A stretch of 35,000 bases of DNA from positions 9,860,134-9,895,133 of the forward strand of contig NC_135562.1 in the NCBI RefSeq assembly GCF_964340395.1, given 5' to 3'. The notes beneath the pieces were generated by a model. The model worked only from the letters and a program-made list of their open reading frames with translations. It had not been told where the DNA came from and did no database searches. A program made the translations under genes and the position numbers. Source of the stretch: Glandiceps talaboti. Its lineage: Eukaryota; Hemichordata; Enteropneusta; Spengelidae. This document shows, piece by piece, positions 1 through 13,700 of the stretch. Every line of letters begins with the position of its first letter. Position 1 is the stretch's first letter.

Positions 1-1759
1 ATACCTCTCTTCAAGGCATCCACAAGTGTTAGTCGCTCTCCTGTACTGGGATCAATAATACCACCTGAGGCAAGCTGATCCTGGAAAACCATCTCAGCTG
101 TATCTCTGGTGATAACACCTCTTCTGAGAGCTTCAAGTAGAGTTAAGCGATGCCCGGTCTTAGGATCGATTATTCCACCTGAATGCATCTGACTTTCAAA
201 AAGAGCTAATCCCTTTTGTGGTTCTACAAGTTTAATTTGTATAGCTTCCTCTACAGTCATTTGACTACCAGACTTGGGGTCTATGATACCCCCACTTGTC
301 AACTGAGCTTGTAAAGTTTCGTTGAATTTTATGTCGTCCACATGACCTTTCTGGTAAGCTTGAAATACAGAGAGTGGCTTTCCAGTCTTTGGTTCTTTCA
401 TGAATACTGCCTTCTTCTGATCATCTTTCAGCTGTTTGGCCATATTTTTGTCAAGGAGTCTTCTCTTGAGTGCCTCATCTATGGAATACCTTCCACCAGT
501 TTTGGGGTCTACGACTCCACCACTTGAGAGTTCTTCCTTGAAAAGTTCTTTTGCCATTTCTTTGTCAATCAATCCTTTATCAAATGCAGCAGATGTTGGT
601 AGTTTCTTCTTTGATTTAGGATCTACAACACCTCCAGTTTTGAGCTGATCATGCAAAACTTCTACCATCATTTCTCTACTAACAAAACCCTTCTTTACAG
701 CCTCAGTTGGAGACAAGGGTTTTTTGCTCTTTGGGTCTTTAAATCCAGATATTGACATGTACTTGGAAAGTGCTTTTTCAGCAGTGTCTTCATCAACTAC
801 CCCCTTTTGAACAGCTTCTGACAAAGGAATCATCTTTCCAGTCTTTGGATCAATGACTCCACCACCAGCAATCTGTTCCTTCAGAAGTTCTTCGGCAACA
901 TCTTTAGGAATTATACCATGCCTAACTGCCTCACCAAGGGTAATATACTGCCTAGTTTCAGGATCAAGAACCTTGCCCTTTTTCATATCATCTCTAAGAA
1001 TTGATAATGCAGTTTCTCTATCAATTACTTCTCTCCTAACAGCTTCTTCAATAGTTAGTCTCTCGCCACTCTTTGGGTCAATTATTCCTCCACTACCGAG
1101 TTGTTCCTTCAACATTTTCTCGGCAGCCTTCTGGTCTAGTATTCCTCTTTCAAGAGCATCAGATAAAGTTAGTCTTCGACCAGTTGTGATATCTAAGATG
1201 CCTCCAGTCATGACCTGTTGTTTTAGAATCTCATCTTCTAAATCTTTATCAATTACTCCTCGTCTCACAGCCTCATTGAGGGGCACTCTCTCTCCTGTCT
1301 TTGTATCTAAAATTCCACCATTCTTAAGTTCATCAAGCAGGAGTTTTTCTGCAACCTCTTTATTAATGATTCCTCTCTTCAGAGCTTCTTGCACAGTGAT
1401 AAGTTCACCAGTAGAGGGATCCTTGATTCCCGCTGATTTGGGATCTATTATTTCAGCTGTCCTGACTGTTGTCTCTGAAGTGACCACTCTTTGAGATTCC
1501 AGTGTTGTTACTATTCCTTCTTCAGGGATCTGCATCATTCTATCAGCTGTTTCCTGGTCAATGAGACCCACCTTAACTGCTTCATCAACAGCTATAGTCT
1601 GTCCAGTTTTTGGATCAGTCACAAGGAATTCTTTCCTCTCAACAGTTCTTTGGGGACCAACAGTTAGTCTTTCTGTTTTCACTATAGGCCCAGTTTCTCT
1701 AGAGATAGGTTCTTCCATCACAATTTTTTCTATTTTTTGGATGGGTTCTACTTCCCTCG
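1..1759 (-). other. Distal plectin-repeat region (about 14 diverse motifs, continues off the window)
   Basis: After the array a diverged unit (about 1759-1430) ends with AEIIDPKSAGIKDPSTGE, where two motif starts are run together. Regular 38-residue motifs then follow closely with few linkers: GGILDTKTGER, GGILDITTGRR, GGIIDPKSGER, GGVIDPKTGKM, GGVVDPKSKKK, GGVVDPKTGGR, GGIIDPKSGSQ, GGIIDPKTGHR and GGIIDPSTGER. The frame is still open at base 1 within a motif. This closely packed arrangement is more like classical plectin repeat domains than the spaced array is. Confidence 0.88.
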
Positions 1760-4700
1760 AAATAGACACTTCACTTTCAGGTTCTCTTCTCACTCTCTCA
1801 GCTGTTTCTTTGTCAATAAGACCTCTTTCAAGAGCTTCTTCAACAGTCAAATGTTCACCGGTTTTGGGATCTATAATTTCAGCTCTTCTGATTGTCGTCT
1901 GTGAAGTTACCAACCTTTGTGAAGATACAGTTCTTACAGTACCTTCTTGAGGTTCCTCCATTATTCTATCTGCTGTCTCTTGATCAATCAGACCGCTTCT
2001 TATAGCTTCATCAACAGGTATAGATTCTCCAGTTTTGGGGTCAGTCACAAGAAATTGTGTTCCACCATCAACTTCAACCACTTTCCTCTCAACCCTTGAT
2101 GTGGTTGTCAATTCTACCTCTCTATCTTTAGTTTCTGTAGACAACCTCTGATAGGTATCCTTGTCAATCAATCCTTTTTGCAATGCTTCGTCAATTGGTA
2201 TGCGTTTTTGAGTCTTAGGATCTACGACATAGGCAACAACTGACTCATCTGTCTCAACAGTCCTTTGGGGACCAACAACAACTCTTTCTGTTCTCAGAGT
2301 TGGTGCCACTTCTCTCGAAATAGATATTTCACTTTCAGGTTCTCTTCTCACTCTCTCAGCTGTTTCTTTATCTACTAGACCTCTTTCAAGAGCTTCTTCA
2401 ACAGTCAGATGTTCACCTGTTTTGGGATCTATAATTTCAGCTCTTCTGATTGTCGTCTGTGAAGTTACCAATCTTTGTGAAGATACAGTTCTTACAGTAC
2501 CTTCTTGAGGTTCCTCCATCATTCTATCTGCTGTCTCTTGATCAATCAGACCTCTTCTTATAGCTTCATCAACAGGTATAGATTCTCCAGTTTTGGGGTC
2601 GGTCACAAGAAATTGTGTTCCACCATCAACTTCAACCACTTTCCTCTCAACCCTTGATGTGGTTGTCAATTCTACCTCTCTATCTTTAGTTTCTGTAGAC
2701 AACCTCTGATAGGTATCTTTGTCAATCAATCCCTTTTGCAACGCTTCGTCAATTGGTATGCGTTTTTGAGTCTTGGGATCTACGACATAGGCAACAACTG
2801 ACTCATCTGTCTCAACAGTCCTTTGGGGACCAACAACAACTCTTTCTGTTCTCAGAGTTGGTGCCACTTCTCTGGAAATAGATATTTCACTTTCAGGTTC
2901 TCTTCTCACTCTCTCAGCTGTTTCTTTATCTACTAGACCTCTTTCAAGAGCTTCTTCAACAGTCAGATGTTCACCGGTTTTGGGGTCTATAATTTCAGCT
3001 CTTCTGATTGTCGTCTGTGAAGTTACCAATCTTTGTGAAGATACAGTTCTTACAGTACCTTCTTGAGGTTCCTCCATCATTCTATCTGCTGTCTCTTGAT
3101 CAATCAGACCTCTTCTTATAGCTTCATCAACAGGTATGGATTCTCCAGTTTTGGGGTCGGTCACAAGAAATTGTGTTCCACCATCAACTTCAACCACTTT
3201 CCTCTCAACCCTTGATGTGGTTGTCAATTCTACCTCTCTATCTTTAGTTTCTGTAGACAACCTCTGATAGGTATCTTTGTCAATCAATCCCTTTTGCAAC
3301 GCTTCGTCAATTGGTATGCGTTTTTGAGTCTTGGGATCTACGACATAGGCAACAACTGACTCATCTGTCTCAACAGTCCTTTGGGGACCAACAACAACTC
3401 TTTCTGTTCTCAGAGTTGGTGCCACTTCTCTGGAAATAGATATTTCACTTTCAGGTTCTCTTCTCACTCTCTCAGCTGTTTCTTTATCTACTAGACCTCT
3501 TTCAAGAGCTTCTTCAACAGTCAGATGTTCACCAGTTTTGGGGTCTATAATTTCAGCTCTTCTGATTGTCGTCTGTGAAGTTACCAATCTTTGTGAAGAT
3601 ACAGTTCTTACAGTACCTTCTTGAGGTTCCTCCATCATTCTATCCGCTGTCTCTTGATCAATCAGACCTCTTCTTATAGCTTCATCAACAGGTATAGATT
3701 CTCCAGTTTTGGGGTCGGTCACAAGAAATTGTGTTCCACCATCAACTTCAACCACTTTCCTCTCAACCCTTGATGTGGTTGTCAATTCTACCTCTCTATC
3801 TTTAGTTTCTGTAGACAACCTCTGATAGGTATCTTTGTCAATCAATCCCTTTTGCAACGCTTCATCAATTGGTATGCGTTCTTGAGTCTTGGGATCTACG
3901 ACATAGGCAACAACTGACTCATCTGTCTCAACAGTCCTTTGGGGACCAACAACAACTCTTTCTGTTCTCAGAGTTGGTGCCACTTCTCTGGAAATAGATA
4001 TTTCACTTTCAGGTTCTCTTCTCACTCTCTCAGCTGTTTCTTTATCTACTAGACCTCTTTCAAGAGCTTCTTCAACAGTCAGATGTTCACCTGTTTTGGG
4101 GTCTATAATTTCAGCTCTTCTGATTGTCGTCTGTGAAGTTACCAATCTTTGTGAAGATACAGTTGTTACAGTACCTTCTTGAGGTTCCTCCATCATTCTA
4201 TCTGCTGTCTCTTGATCAATCAGACCTCTTCTTATAGCTTCATCAACAGGTATGGATTCTCCAGTTTTGGGGTCGGTCACAAGAAATTGTGTTCCACCAT
4301 CAACTTCAACCACTTTCCTCTCAACCCTTGACGTGGTTGTCAATTCTACCTCTCTATCTTTAGTTTCTGTAGACAACCTCTGATAGGTATCTTTGTCAAT
4401 CAATCCCTTTTGCAACGCTTCATCAATTGGTATGCGTTTTTGAGTCTTGGGATCTACGACATAGGCAACAACTGACTCATCTGTCTCAACAGTCCTTTGG
4501 GGACCAACAACAACTCTTTCTGTTCTCAGAGTTGGTGCCACTTCTCTGGAAATAGATATTTCACTTTCAGGTTCTCTTCTCACTCTCTCAGCTGTTTCTT
4601 TATCTACTAGACCTCTTTCAAGAGCTTCTTCAACAGTCAGATGTTCACCAGTTTTGGGGTCTATAATTTCAGCTCTTCTGATTGTCGTCTGTGAAGTTAC

Positions 4701-7700
4701 CAATCTTTGTGAAGATACAGTTCTTACAGTACCTTCTTGAGGTTCCTCCATCATTCTATCCGCTGTCTCTTGATCAATCAGACCTCTTCTTATAGCTTCA
4801 TCAACAGGTATAGATTCTCCAGTTTTGGGGTCGGTCACAAGAAATTGTGTTCCACCATCAACTTCAAACACTTTCCTCTCAACCCTTGATGTGGTTGTCA
4901 ATTCTACCTCTCTATCTTTAGTTTCTGTAGACAACCTCTGATAGGTATCCTTGTCAATCAATCCCTTTTGCAACGCTTCATCAATTGGTATGCGTTCTTG
5001 AGTCTTGGGATCTACGACATAGGCAACAACTGACTCATCTGTCTCAACAGTCCTTTGGGGACCAACAACAACTCTTTCTGTTCTCAGAGTTGGTGCCACT
5101 TCTCTGGAAATAGATATTTCACTTTCAGGTTCTCTTCTCACTCTCTCAGCTGTTTCTTTATCTACTAGACCTCTTTCAAGAGCTTCTTCAACAGTCAGAT
5201 GTTCACCTGTTTTGGGGTCTATAATTTCAGCTCTTCTGATTGTTGTCTGTGAAGTTACCAATCTTTGTGAAGATACAGTTGTTACAGTACCTTCTTGAGG
5301 TTCCTCCATCATTCTATCTGCTGTCTCTTGATCAATCAGACCTCTTCTTATAGCTTCATCAACAGGTGTGGACTCTCCAGTTTTGGGGTCGGTCACAAGA
5401 AATTGTGTTCCACCATCAACTTCAACCACTTTCCTCTCAACCCTTGATGTGGTTGTCAATTCTACCTCTCTATCTTTAGTTTCTGTAGACAACCTCTGAT
5501 AGGTATCTTTGTCAATCAATCCCTTTTGCAACGCTTCATCAATTGGTATTCGTTTTTGAGTCTTGGGATCTACGACATAGGCAACAACTGACTCATCTGT
5601 CTCAACAGTCCTTTGGGGACCAACAACAACTCTTTCTGTTCTCAGAGTTGGTGCCACTTCTCTGGAAATAGATATTTCACTTTCAGGTTCTCTTCTCACT
5701 CTCTCAGCTGTTTCTTTATCTACTAGACCTCTTTCAAGAGCTTCTTCAACAGTCAGATGTTCACCTGTTTTGGGGTCTATAATTTCAGCTCTTCTGATTG
5801 TCGTCTGTGAAGTTACCAATCTTTGTGAAGATACAGTTCTTACAGTACCTTCTTGAGGTTCCTCCATCATTCTATCTGCTGTCTCTTGATCAATCAGACC
5901 TCTTCTTATAGCTTCATCAACAGGTATGGACTCTCCAGTTTTGGGGTCGGTCACAAGAAATTGTGTTCCACCATCAACTTCAAACACTTTCCTCTCAACC
6001 CTTGATGTGGTTGTCAATTCTACCTCTCTATCTTTAGTTTCTGTAGACAACCTCTGATAGGTATTCTTGTCAATCAATCCCTTTTGCAACGCTTCATCAA
6101 TTGGTATGCGTTCTTGAGTCTTGGGATCTACGACATAGGCAACAACTGACTCATCTGTCTCAACAGTCCTTTGAGGACCAACAACAACTCTTTCTGTTCT
6201 CAGAGTTGGTGCCACTTCTCTGGAAATAGATATTTCACTTTCAGGTTCTCTTCTCACTCTCTCAGCTGTTTCTTTATCTACTAGACCTCTTTCAAGAGCT
6301 TCTTCAACAGTCAGATGTTCACCTGTTTTGGGGTCTATAATTTCAGCTCTTCTGATTGTCGTCTGTGAAGTTACCAATCTTTGTGAAGATACAGTTCTTA
6401 CAGTACCTTCTTGAGGTTCCTCAATCATTCTATCTGCTGTCTCTTGATCAATCAGACCTCTTCTTATAGCTTCATCAACAGGTATGGACTCTCCAGTTTT
6501 GGGGTCGGTCACAAGAAATTGTGTTCCACCATCAACTTCAAACACTTTCCTCTCAACCCTTGATGTGGTTGTCAATTCTACCTCTCTATCTTTAGTTTCT
6601 GTAGACAACCTCTGATAGGTATCTTTGTCAATCAATCCCTTTTGCAACGCTTCATCAATTGGTATGCGTTTTTGAGTCTTGGGATCTACGACATAGGCAA
6701 CAACTGACTCATCTGTCTCAACAGTCCTTTGGGGACCAACAACAACTCTTTCTGTTCTCAGAGTTGGTGCCACTTCTCTGGAAATAGATATTTCACTTTC
6801 AGGTTCTCTTCTCACTCTCTCAGCTGTTTCTTTATCTACTAGACCTCTTTCAAGAGCTTCTTCAACAGTCAGATGTTCACCGGTTTTGGGGTCTATAATT
6901 TCAGCTCTTCTGATTGTCGTCTGTGAAGTTACCAATCTTTGTGAAGATACAGTTCTTACAGTACCTTCTTGAGGTTCCTCCATCATTCTATCTGCTGTCT
7001 CTTGATCAATCAGACCTCTTCTTATAGCTTCATCAACAGGTATGGACTCTCCAGTTTTGGGGTCGGTCACAAGAAATTGTGTTCCACCATCAACTTCAAA
7101 CACTTTCCTCTCAACCCTTGATGTGGTTGTCAATTCTACCTCTCTATCTTTAGTTTCTGTAGACAACCTCTGATAGGTATCCTTGTCAATCAATCCCTTT
7201 TGCAATGCTTCGTCAATTGGTATGCGTTCTTGAGTTTTGGGATCTACAACATAGGCAACTACTGACTCATCTGTCTCAACAGTCCTTTGGGGGCCAACAA
7301 CAACTCTTTCTGTTCTCAGAGTTGGTGCCACTTCTCTGGAAATAGATATTTCACTTTCAGGTTCTCTTCTCACTCGCTCAGCTGTTTCTTTATCTACTAG
7401 ACCTCTTTCAAGAGCTTCTTCAACAGTCAGATGTTCACCTGTTTTGGGATCTATGATTTCAGCTCTTCTGATTGTCATCTGTGAAGTTACCAATCTTTGT
7501 GTTACAGTACCTTCTTGAGGTTCCTCCATCATTCTATCTGCTGTCTCTTGATCAATCAGACCTCTTCTTATAGCTTCATCAACAGGTATGGACTCTCCAG
7601 TTTTGGGGTCGGTCACAAGAAATTGTGTTCCACCATCAACTTCAAACACTTTCCTCTCAACCCTTGATGTGGTTGTCAATTCTACCTCTCTATCTTTAGT

Positions 7701-10700
7701 TTCTGTAGACAACCTCTGATAGGTATCTTTGTCAATCAATCCCTTTTGCAACGCTTCGTCAATTGGTATGCGTTTTTGAGTCTTGGGATCTACGACATAG
7801 GCAACAACTGACTCATCTGTCTCAACAGTCCTTTGGGGACCAACAACAACTCTTTCTGTTCTCAGAGTTGGTGCCACTTCTCTGGAAATAGATATTTCAC
7901 TTTCAGGTTCTCTTCTCACTCTCTCAGCTGTTTCTTTATCTACTAGACCTCTTTCAAGCGCTTCTTCAACAGTCAGATGTTCACCTGTTTTGGGGTCAAT
8001 AATTTCAGCTCTTCTGATTGTCGTCTGTGAAGTTACCAATCTTTGTGAAGATACAGTTGTTACAGTACCTTCTTGAGGTTCCTCCATCATTCTATCTGCT
8101 GTCTCTTGATCAATCAGACCTCTTCTTATAGCTTCATCAACAGGTATAGATTCTCCAGTTTTGGGGTCAGTCACAAGAAATTGTGTTCCACCATCAACTT
8201 CAAACACTTTCCTCTCAACCCTTGATGTGGTTGTCAATTCTACCTCTCTATCTTTAGTTTCTGTAGACAACCTCTGATAGGTATCCTTGTCAATCAATCC
8301 CTTTTGCAACGCTTTGTCAATTGGTATGCGTTCTTGAGTCTTGGGATCTACGACATAGGCAACAACTGACTCATCTGTCTCAACAGTCCTTTGGGGACCA
8401 ACAACAACTCTTTCTGTTCTCAGAGTTGGTGCCACTTCTCTGGAAATAGATATTTCACTTTCAGGTTCTCTTCTCACTCTCTCAGCTGTTTCTCTATCTA
8501 CTAGACCTCTTTCAAGAGCTTCTTCAACAGTCAGATGTTCACCTGTTTTGGGGTCAATAATTTCAGCTCTTCTGATTGTCGTCTGTGAAGTTACCAATCT
8601 TTGTGAAGATACAGTTCTTACAGTACCTTCTTGAGGTTCCTCCATCATTCTATCTGCTGTCTCTTGATCAATCAGACCTCTTCTTATAGCTTCATCAACA
8701 GGTATGGATTCTCCAGTTTTGGGGTCGGTCACAAGAAATTGTGTTCCACCATCAACTTCAAACACTTTCCTCTCAACCCTTGATGTGGTTGTCAATTCTA
8801 CCTCTCTATCTTTAGTTTCTGTAGACAACCTCTGATAGGTATCCTTGTCAATCAATCCCTTTTGCAACGCTTCGTCAATTGGTATGCGTTTTTGAGTCTT
8901 GGGATCTACGACATAGGCAACAACTGACTCATCTGTCTCAACAGTCCTTTGGGGACCAACAACAACTCTTTCTGTTCTCAGAGTTGGTGCCACTTCTCTA
9001 GAAATAGATATTTCTCTTTCAGGTTCTCTTCTCACTCTCTCAGCTGTTTCTTTATCTACTAGACCTCTTTCAAGAGCTTCTTCCACAGTCAGATGTTCAC
9101 CTGTTTTGGGGTCTATAATTTCAGCTCTTCTGATTGTCGTCTGTGAAGTTATCAATTTTTGTGAAGATACAGTTGTTACAGTACCTTCTTGAGGTTGCTG
9201 CACCATTTTTTCGGCAGATGCTCGGTCAATCAGTCCTGTTTTAACAGCTACATCAATTGGTAAAGTTTGTCCAGTTCTTGGATCAGTCACAAGAAATTGA
9301 GTTTCATCTTCAACATCATCTTTTGTCTCAACTGTTCTTTGAGGACCAACAATTATTCGTTCTGACTTCAAAGTAGGTCCTGTTTCTCTTGAAATGGATT
9401 CTTCGACTATGACTCTCTCAGCCTTTACAGCAGGCTCTGTTTCTCTTGATATACGATGCTCTACAATAGATAACTCTGAAGGGATAATACCTCTCCTTAC
9501 TGCTTCATTGAAAGGTACTTTTTCGCCTGTATTGGTGTCAAGAATACCACCAGTTTTTTCTTGTTTTGTAAACACTCTTGTCAATGTCTCTTGATCAACT
9601 AGTCCAAGTCTTAATGCATCAGCAACTGCCACATACTGTCCAGTTGCAGGTTCAAAAATACCATGACCAGTTGTCAATTGTTCTGCTATGACTATGTCAG
9701 TTGTGTCATGATCAACTAATCCACGCCTTTGTGCCTCAGACAGTGTCAGTTTTTCTCCGGTTCTGGGATCTACAATACCACCAGCAACTAGCTCATGGGT
9801 TACCAATTTTCTCACTGTAAACTCATCAACCAGACCACGACGAAGTCCTTCAGCCATGGGGACTTTATCACCCTTTTCAGGATCAATTATGCCTCCACTT
9901 TCGAGTTGATCCTCCAGAATCTTTGTGGCTGTATCTTGATCTATCAAACCAGCAGACACAGCCTCAGTAATTGTCAATTTTTCACCAGACTTAGGATCTA
10001 CAATACCACCAGTCTTGCCTTGTTCCACCAAAATAGCTATTTTCCTCTCATTTGTGATAATGCCCCTTTGCTCAGCTACCTCAAGTGTAACAATCTTTCC
10101 TTTTTTATCTCGTAGAAGAGCTGGGGCTATCCCTTTCTTTGTTGCTGTATCAGCTGTCTTTTTCTCTATCAGCCCTTTTTTCACAGCATCTTGAAGGGGA
10201 ATCTTTTTGCCAGTTTTGGGATCAAGAACACCACCCATCACTACCTGTTGTCTTACAACTTCAGCAGCGGTATCATTATTAATGTATCCTTTTTTGACAG
10301 CTTGTGCTAAAGTGATTCTTTTCTTAGTAGTTGGCTCAAGTATTCCACCTGCTTCAAGTTCCTTTTGTATAGGCTTGACTGCAGAGTCTTTGTCAACAAG
10401 TCGTTTCTTTATACCTTCTACAACAGACACAGTCTTCCCTGTTTTGGGATCAATGATAGTTACAGATACTTCCCGTTTGACAACAGTGGTAGTTTTTCTA
10501 ACATCTGATGTTAAAAGTTTACCAGTTTGTGGGTCAATCACTGATGCAATTGATGGTTGCTCTTCTGCTAATCTACGAGTGGATGGATCAATAAGTCCAC
10601 GTCTGATTGCTTCTTCAGGTGACACTCTTTCTGCTGTCCTGGGATCAATGACACCTCCTGTTGAAAGTTCTTCTCTGACAATATCAGCTGCCAATTGTGG

Positions 10701-13700
10701 TGTAATCAAACCTCGTTTTAGAGCTTCATCTACTGTCAGTTTTTCACCTGTCTTGGGGTCTATCATGCCTCCTGTTTCAATCTCTTTCTGGAGAAATTGC
10801 CTTGCGGTGTCTTTGTCAATTATTCCCCTCTCCAAGGCTTCAAATACAGTTACTTTTTGACCGGTTTTTGGATCAAGAATAGTCACTGCTACACGTCTCT
10901 CTTCAGTAACTCTAACTTCTCTCTGAATATAACTTGCGTCCTCCAAAGTCTCTGTTATGGTCCTTTCTGGTCGTATCGGTGTATGGCTTGGTTCCTTTTT
11001 GGCAAGCTCTGCAACAGAAGGATCAACAATGCCTCTCTTCACAGCTTCATCAAGAGAGATTTTTTCACCAGTTTTGGGATCAAGCACACCTCCAGTGGCA
11101 ATTTGTTCCCGAACAACATCTGCTGCTGTTTCTGGGGCAACTAAACCACGTTTCAGAGCTTCTGTAAGAGGAACTCTTTCTCCAGTCTTCGGATCAACTA
11201 TACCACCAGATTCCAACTCTCTCAGAAGAAGATGAATGATGGTTGTATGGTCAATTAGGTGTTTGGTGATTGCCTCAACAACAGTCACCTGTTTTCCAGT
11301 TTGGGGATCAACAATACTAACTGAAACTTCTCTCTGCGGCATCTCTTCTGTTCTCACTTCCTTCCATACTGTCTCAACCTTTTCTGGTATGATAGTTTTA
11401 ACACTCTGCTGATCAACTGCAACTGTAAATGAAGGTTTCTCTTTGACTATTTGGGCTGTCGAAGGACTTATCAAAGACATCTGTACAGCTTCATCAAGGG
11501 GAATCTTCTGTCCTGTTCTAGGGTCTGTGACGCCACCTGTGGTGAGCTCTTCCCTAACTATGTCAGCAGCTAACTCAGAATCAATAAGGCCATGCCTGGT
11601 TGCTTCATCAATGGTTAACTTTTCATTTGTTTTGGGGTCTATAATACCTCCTGTTTCTAATTCTTTTCGCAAAAGTTGCCTTGCTGTATCTCGGTCAATG
11701 ATGCCTTTATCTAGGGCTTCAAAAATGGTCAGATTTTGTCCAGTTTTGGGATCAACTATTGTTAGTGCCATGTGTCTCTCTTCAGTTACCCTCATTTCTC
11801 TCTTCACAACACTAATCCTTTCTGTTATTTCAGATTGCAGGGGTTTGTGGGTTGGTTCCTTTTTGGCAAGCTCTGCAATAGTTGGATCTACAATGCCTCT
11901 TTTCACAGCTTCATCGAGTGGAAACCTTTCACCAGTACTTATATCGAGCACGCCACCAGTAGCAAGCTGCTCCCTGACAACATCTGCTGCTGTATCAGGG
12001 TTAATAAGACCCCGTTTAACAGCTTCAGTCAGTGGCACTCTTTCTCCAGTTTGTGTTACTAAAATACCACCTGATTCAAGCTCTTTTGATAGAAGTGTTT
12101 GTGCATTATCCCTGTCAAGCAGACCTCTTTCCAAGGCCTCAATGACAGATATTTTTTCTCCAGTTTTGGGATCAATTATGGTCACTGTTATGTCCTTATG
12201 TTGCACCACCTTCATTTCCTTTGAAACATAGCTGATTTCTTCAGGCTCTTCAGTTACTACAGCTCTGCTTGTAACTGTACGGGTTACTGTTGTCTTTCTT
12301 GGTTCTTTTTTCACTTTGTCTGCAGTTGCAGGATCTACTAAACCCCTCCTCACTGCTTCATCAAGGGTCAGTGTCTCCTTTGTTTGAGGATCAATGATGC
12401 CACCTTGTGAAATTTGGCTCCTCACTACATCAGCTGCTCTCTCTGGATCTACTATGCCTCGTTTTAATGCTTCAGCCAAGGAAATGTTTTCTCCAGTTTT
12501 TGGATCATAAATGAACATTGTCACTTCCTGTGTTGATACATACTGAGGAGTCATTTGTCTATGAATAATTTCAACTCTTTCACGCCTTTTAGATAGTACC
12601 AAAGTGATTATTTCTTCATCAATTATGCCTCTTCTCTGTGCTTCTTCAAGAGGAATTCTCTCTCCAGTCTTAGGATCAATTACACCACCTTCTAGTAGTT
12701 GGACTTGTATAACATCAGCAGCTGTGGTAGGATCAAGCAGAGCCTGCTTCACAGCTTCTTCTAAAGTCAACCTATCCCCAGTATGTGGGTCAATGATGCC
12801 ACCAGATTTGAGTTGTTCTTCGACTGCCTTCTCTGCAACCTGAGGTTCAACTATACCCTTCCTAACGGCAGCAGCTAATGTTATCCTCTGCTGTGTACGA
12901 GGGTCAATGACACCACCAGAGAGCAGTTCTTCTGTTATTAATGTTGCCTTGTATGTTTCTGGTTTCTTTGATTTCTCCAAATCTCTTGATAGTCTATCTG
13001 CCATATCATCATCAACAAGCCCTCTCTTCAAAGCATCTTGAAGGGTAAGCCTTTCACCACTCTTAGGGTGAATAATGCCACCTGAGAGCAGCTGCTTCAG
13101 AAGGATTTTCTCGGCAACATCATCATCGATGAGTCCACGATCAACTGCATCAAGAACAGAAAGTTTATCCTCTGTTTGTGGGTCTGCAATACCGCCATTT
13201 TGCAGTTCCCTGTCAAATATGTCAACAGCTGTGTCATCTTCGATCAGCCCTCGCTGTAAGGCCTGAACTGGCAATAGCTGTTCCCCTGTATGAGGATCAG
13301 TAATGTAGATTATTTCTTTTCTCATTACTCTTGTTACCATCTCTGGAGTCTCTACAGTAGAGTAGATGCCAGACTCTGGTGATTTGGTGGGAGATTCAAA
13401 TGTCTCCATGACAGTAGGTCCTTCACTTGGTGAACCCATTCTTGCAACAGTGGAACCTGGTGTACTGACTGTCTCATCATATGAAGGCGTCTTTGTCATC
13501 TGGACCATTCTCAATGTGGTCTCTTCTACTTTACGAAGTCTTATATCTTCTGGTGTTGGTGCAGTGGCACCTTCTACCTCATCAACATCCTGAAGCCGCA
13601 AAGACAGGGGTCTTGAACCTGGTTCACTGCTAGGCTCCTCTTCCCCTGGCTTTCCTGGTAGATATACAACTGTATCACCAGTATCAGTTGAAGATGCTGA

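Noticed and set aside
1760-9196. CRISPR array or prokaryotic repeat system
   Set aside because: Units are 558 bp, coding, directly adjacent and without spacers; the context is a eukaryotic spliced gene.
853-12231. Many plus-strand open frames of 60-262 codons across the giant exon
   Set aside because: They lie antisense to a continuous minus-strand frame with clear plectin motifs, and their Ser/Pro/Leu-rich periodic translations mirror the repeat codons. They have no independent support.
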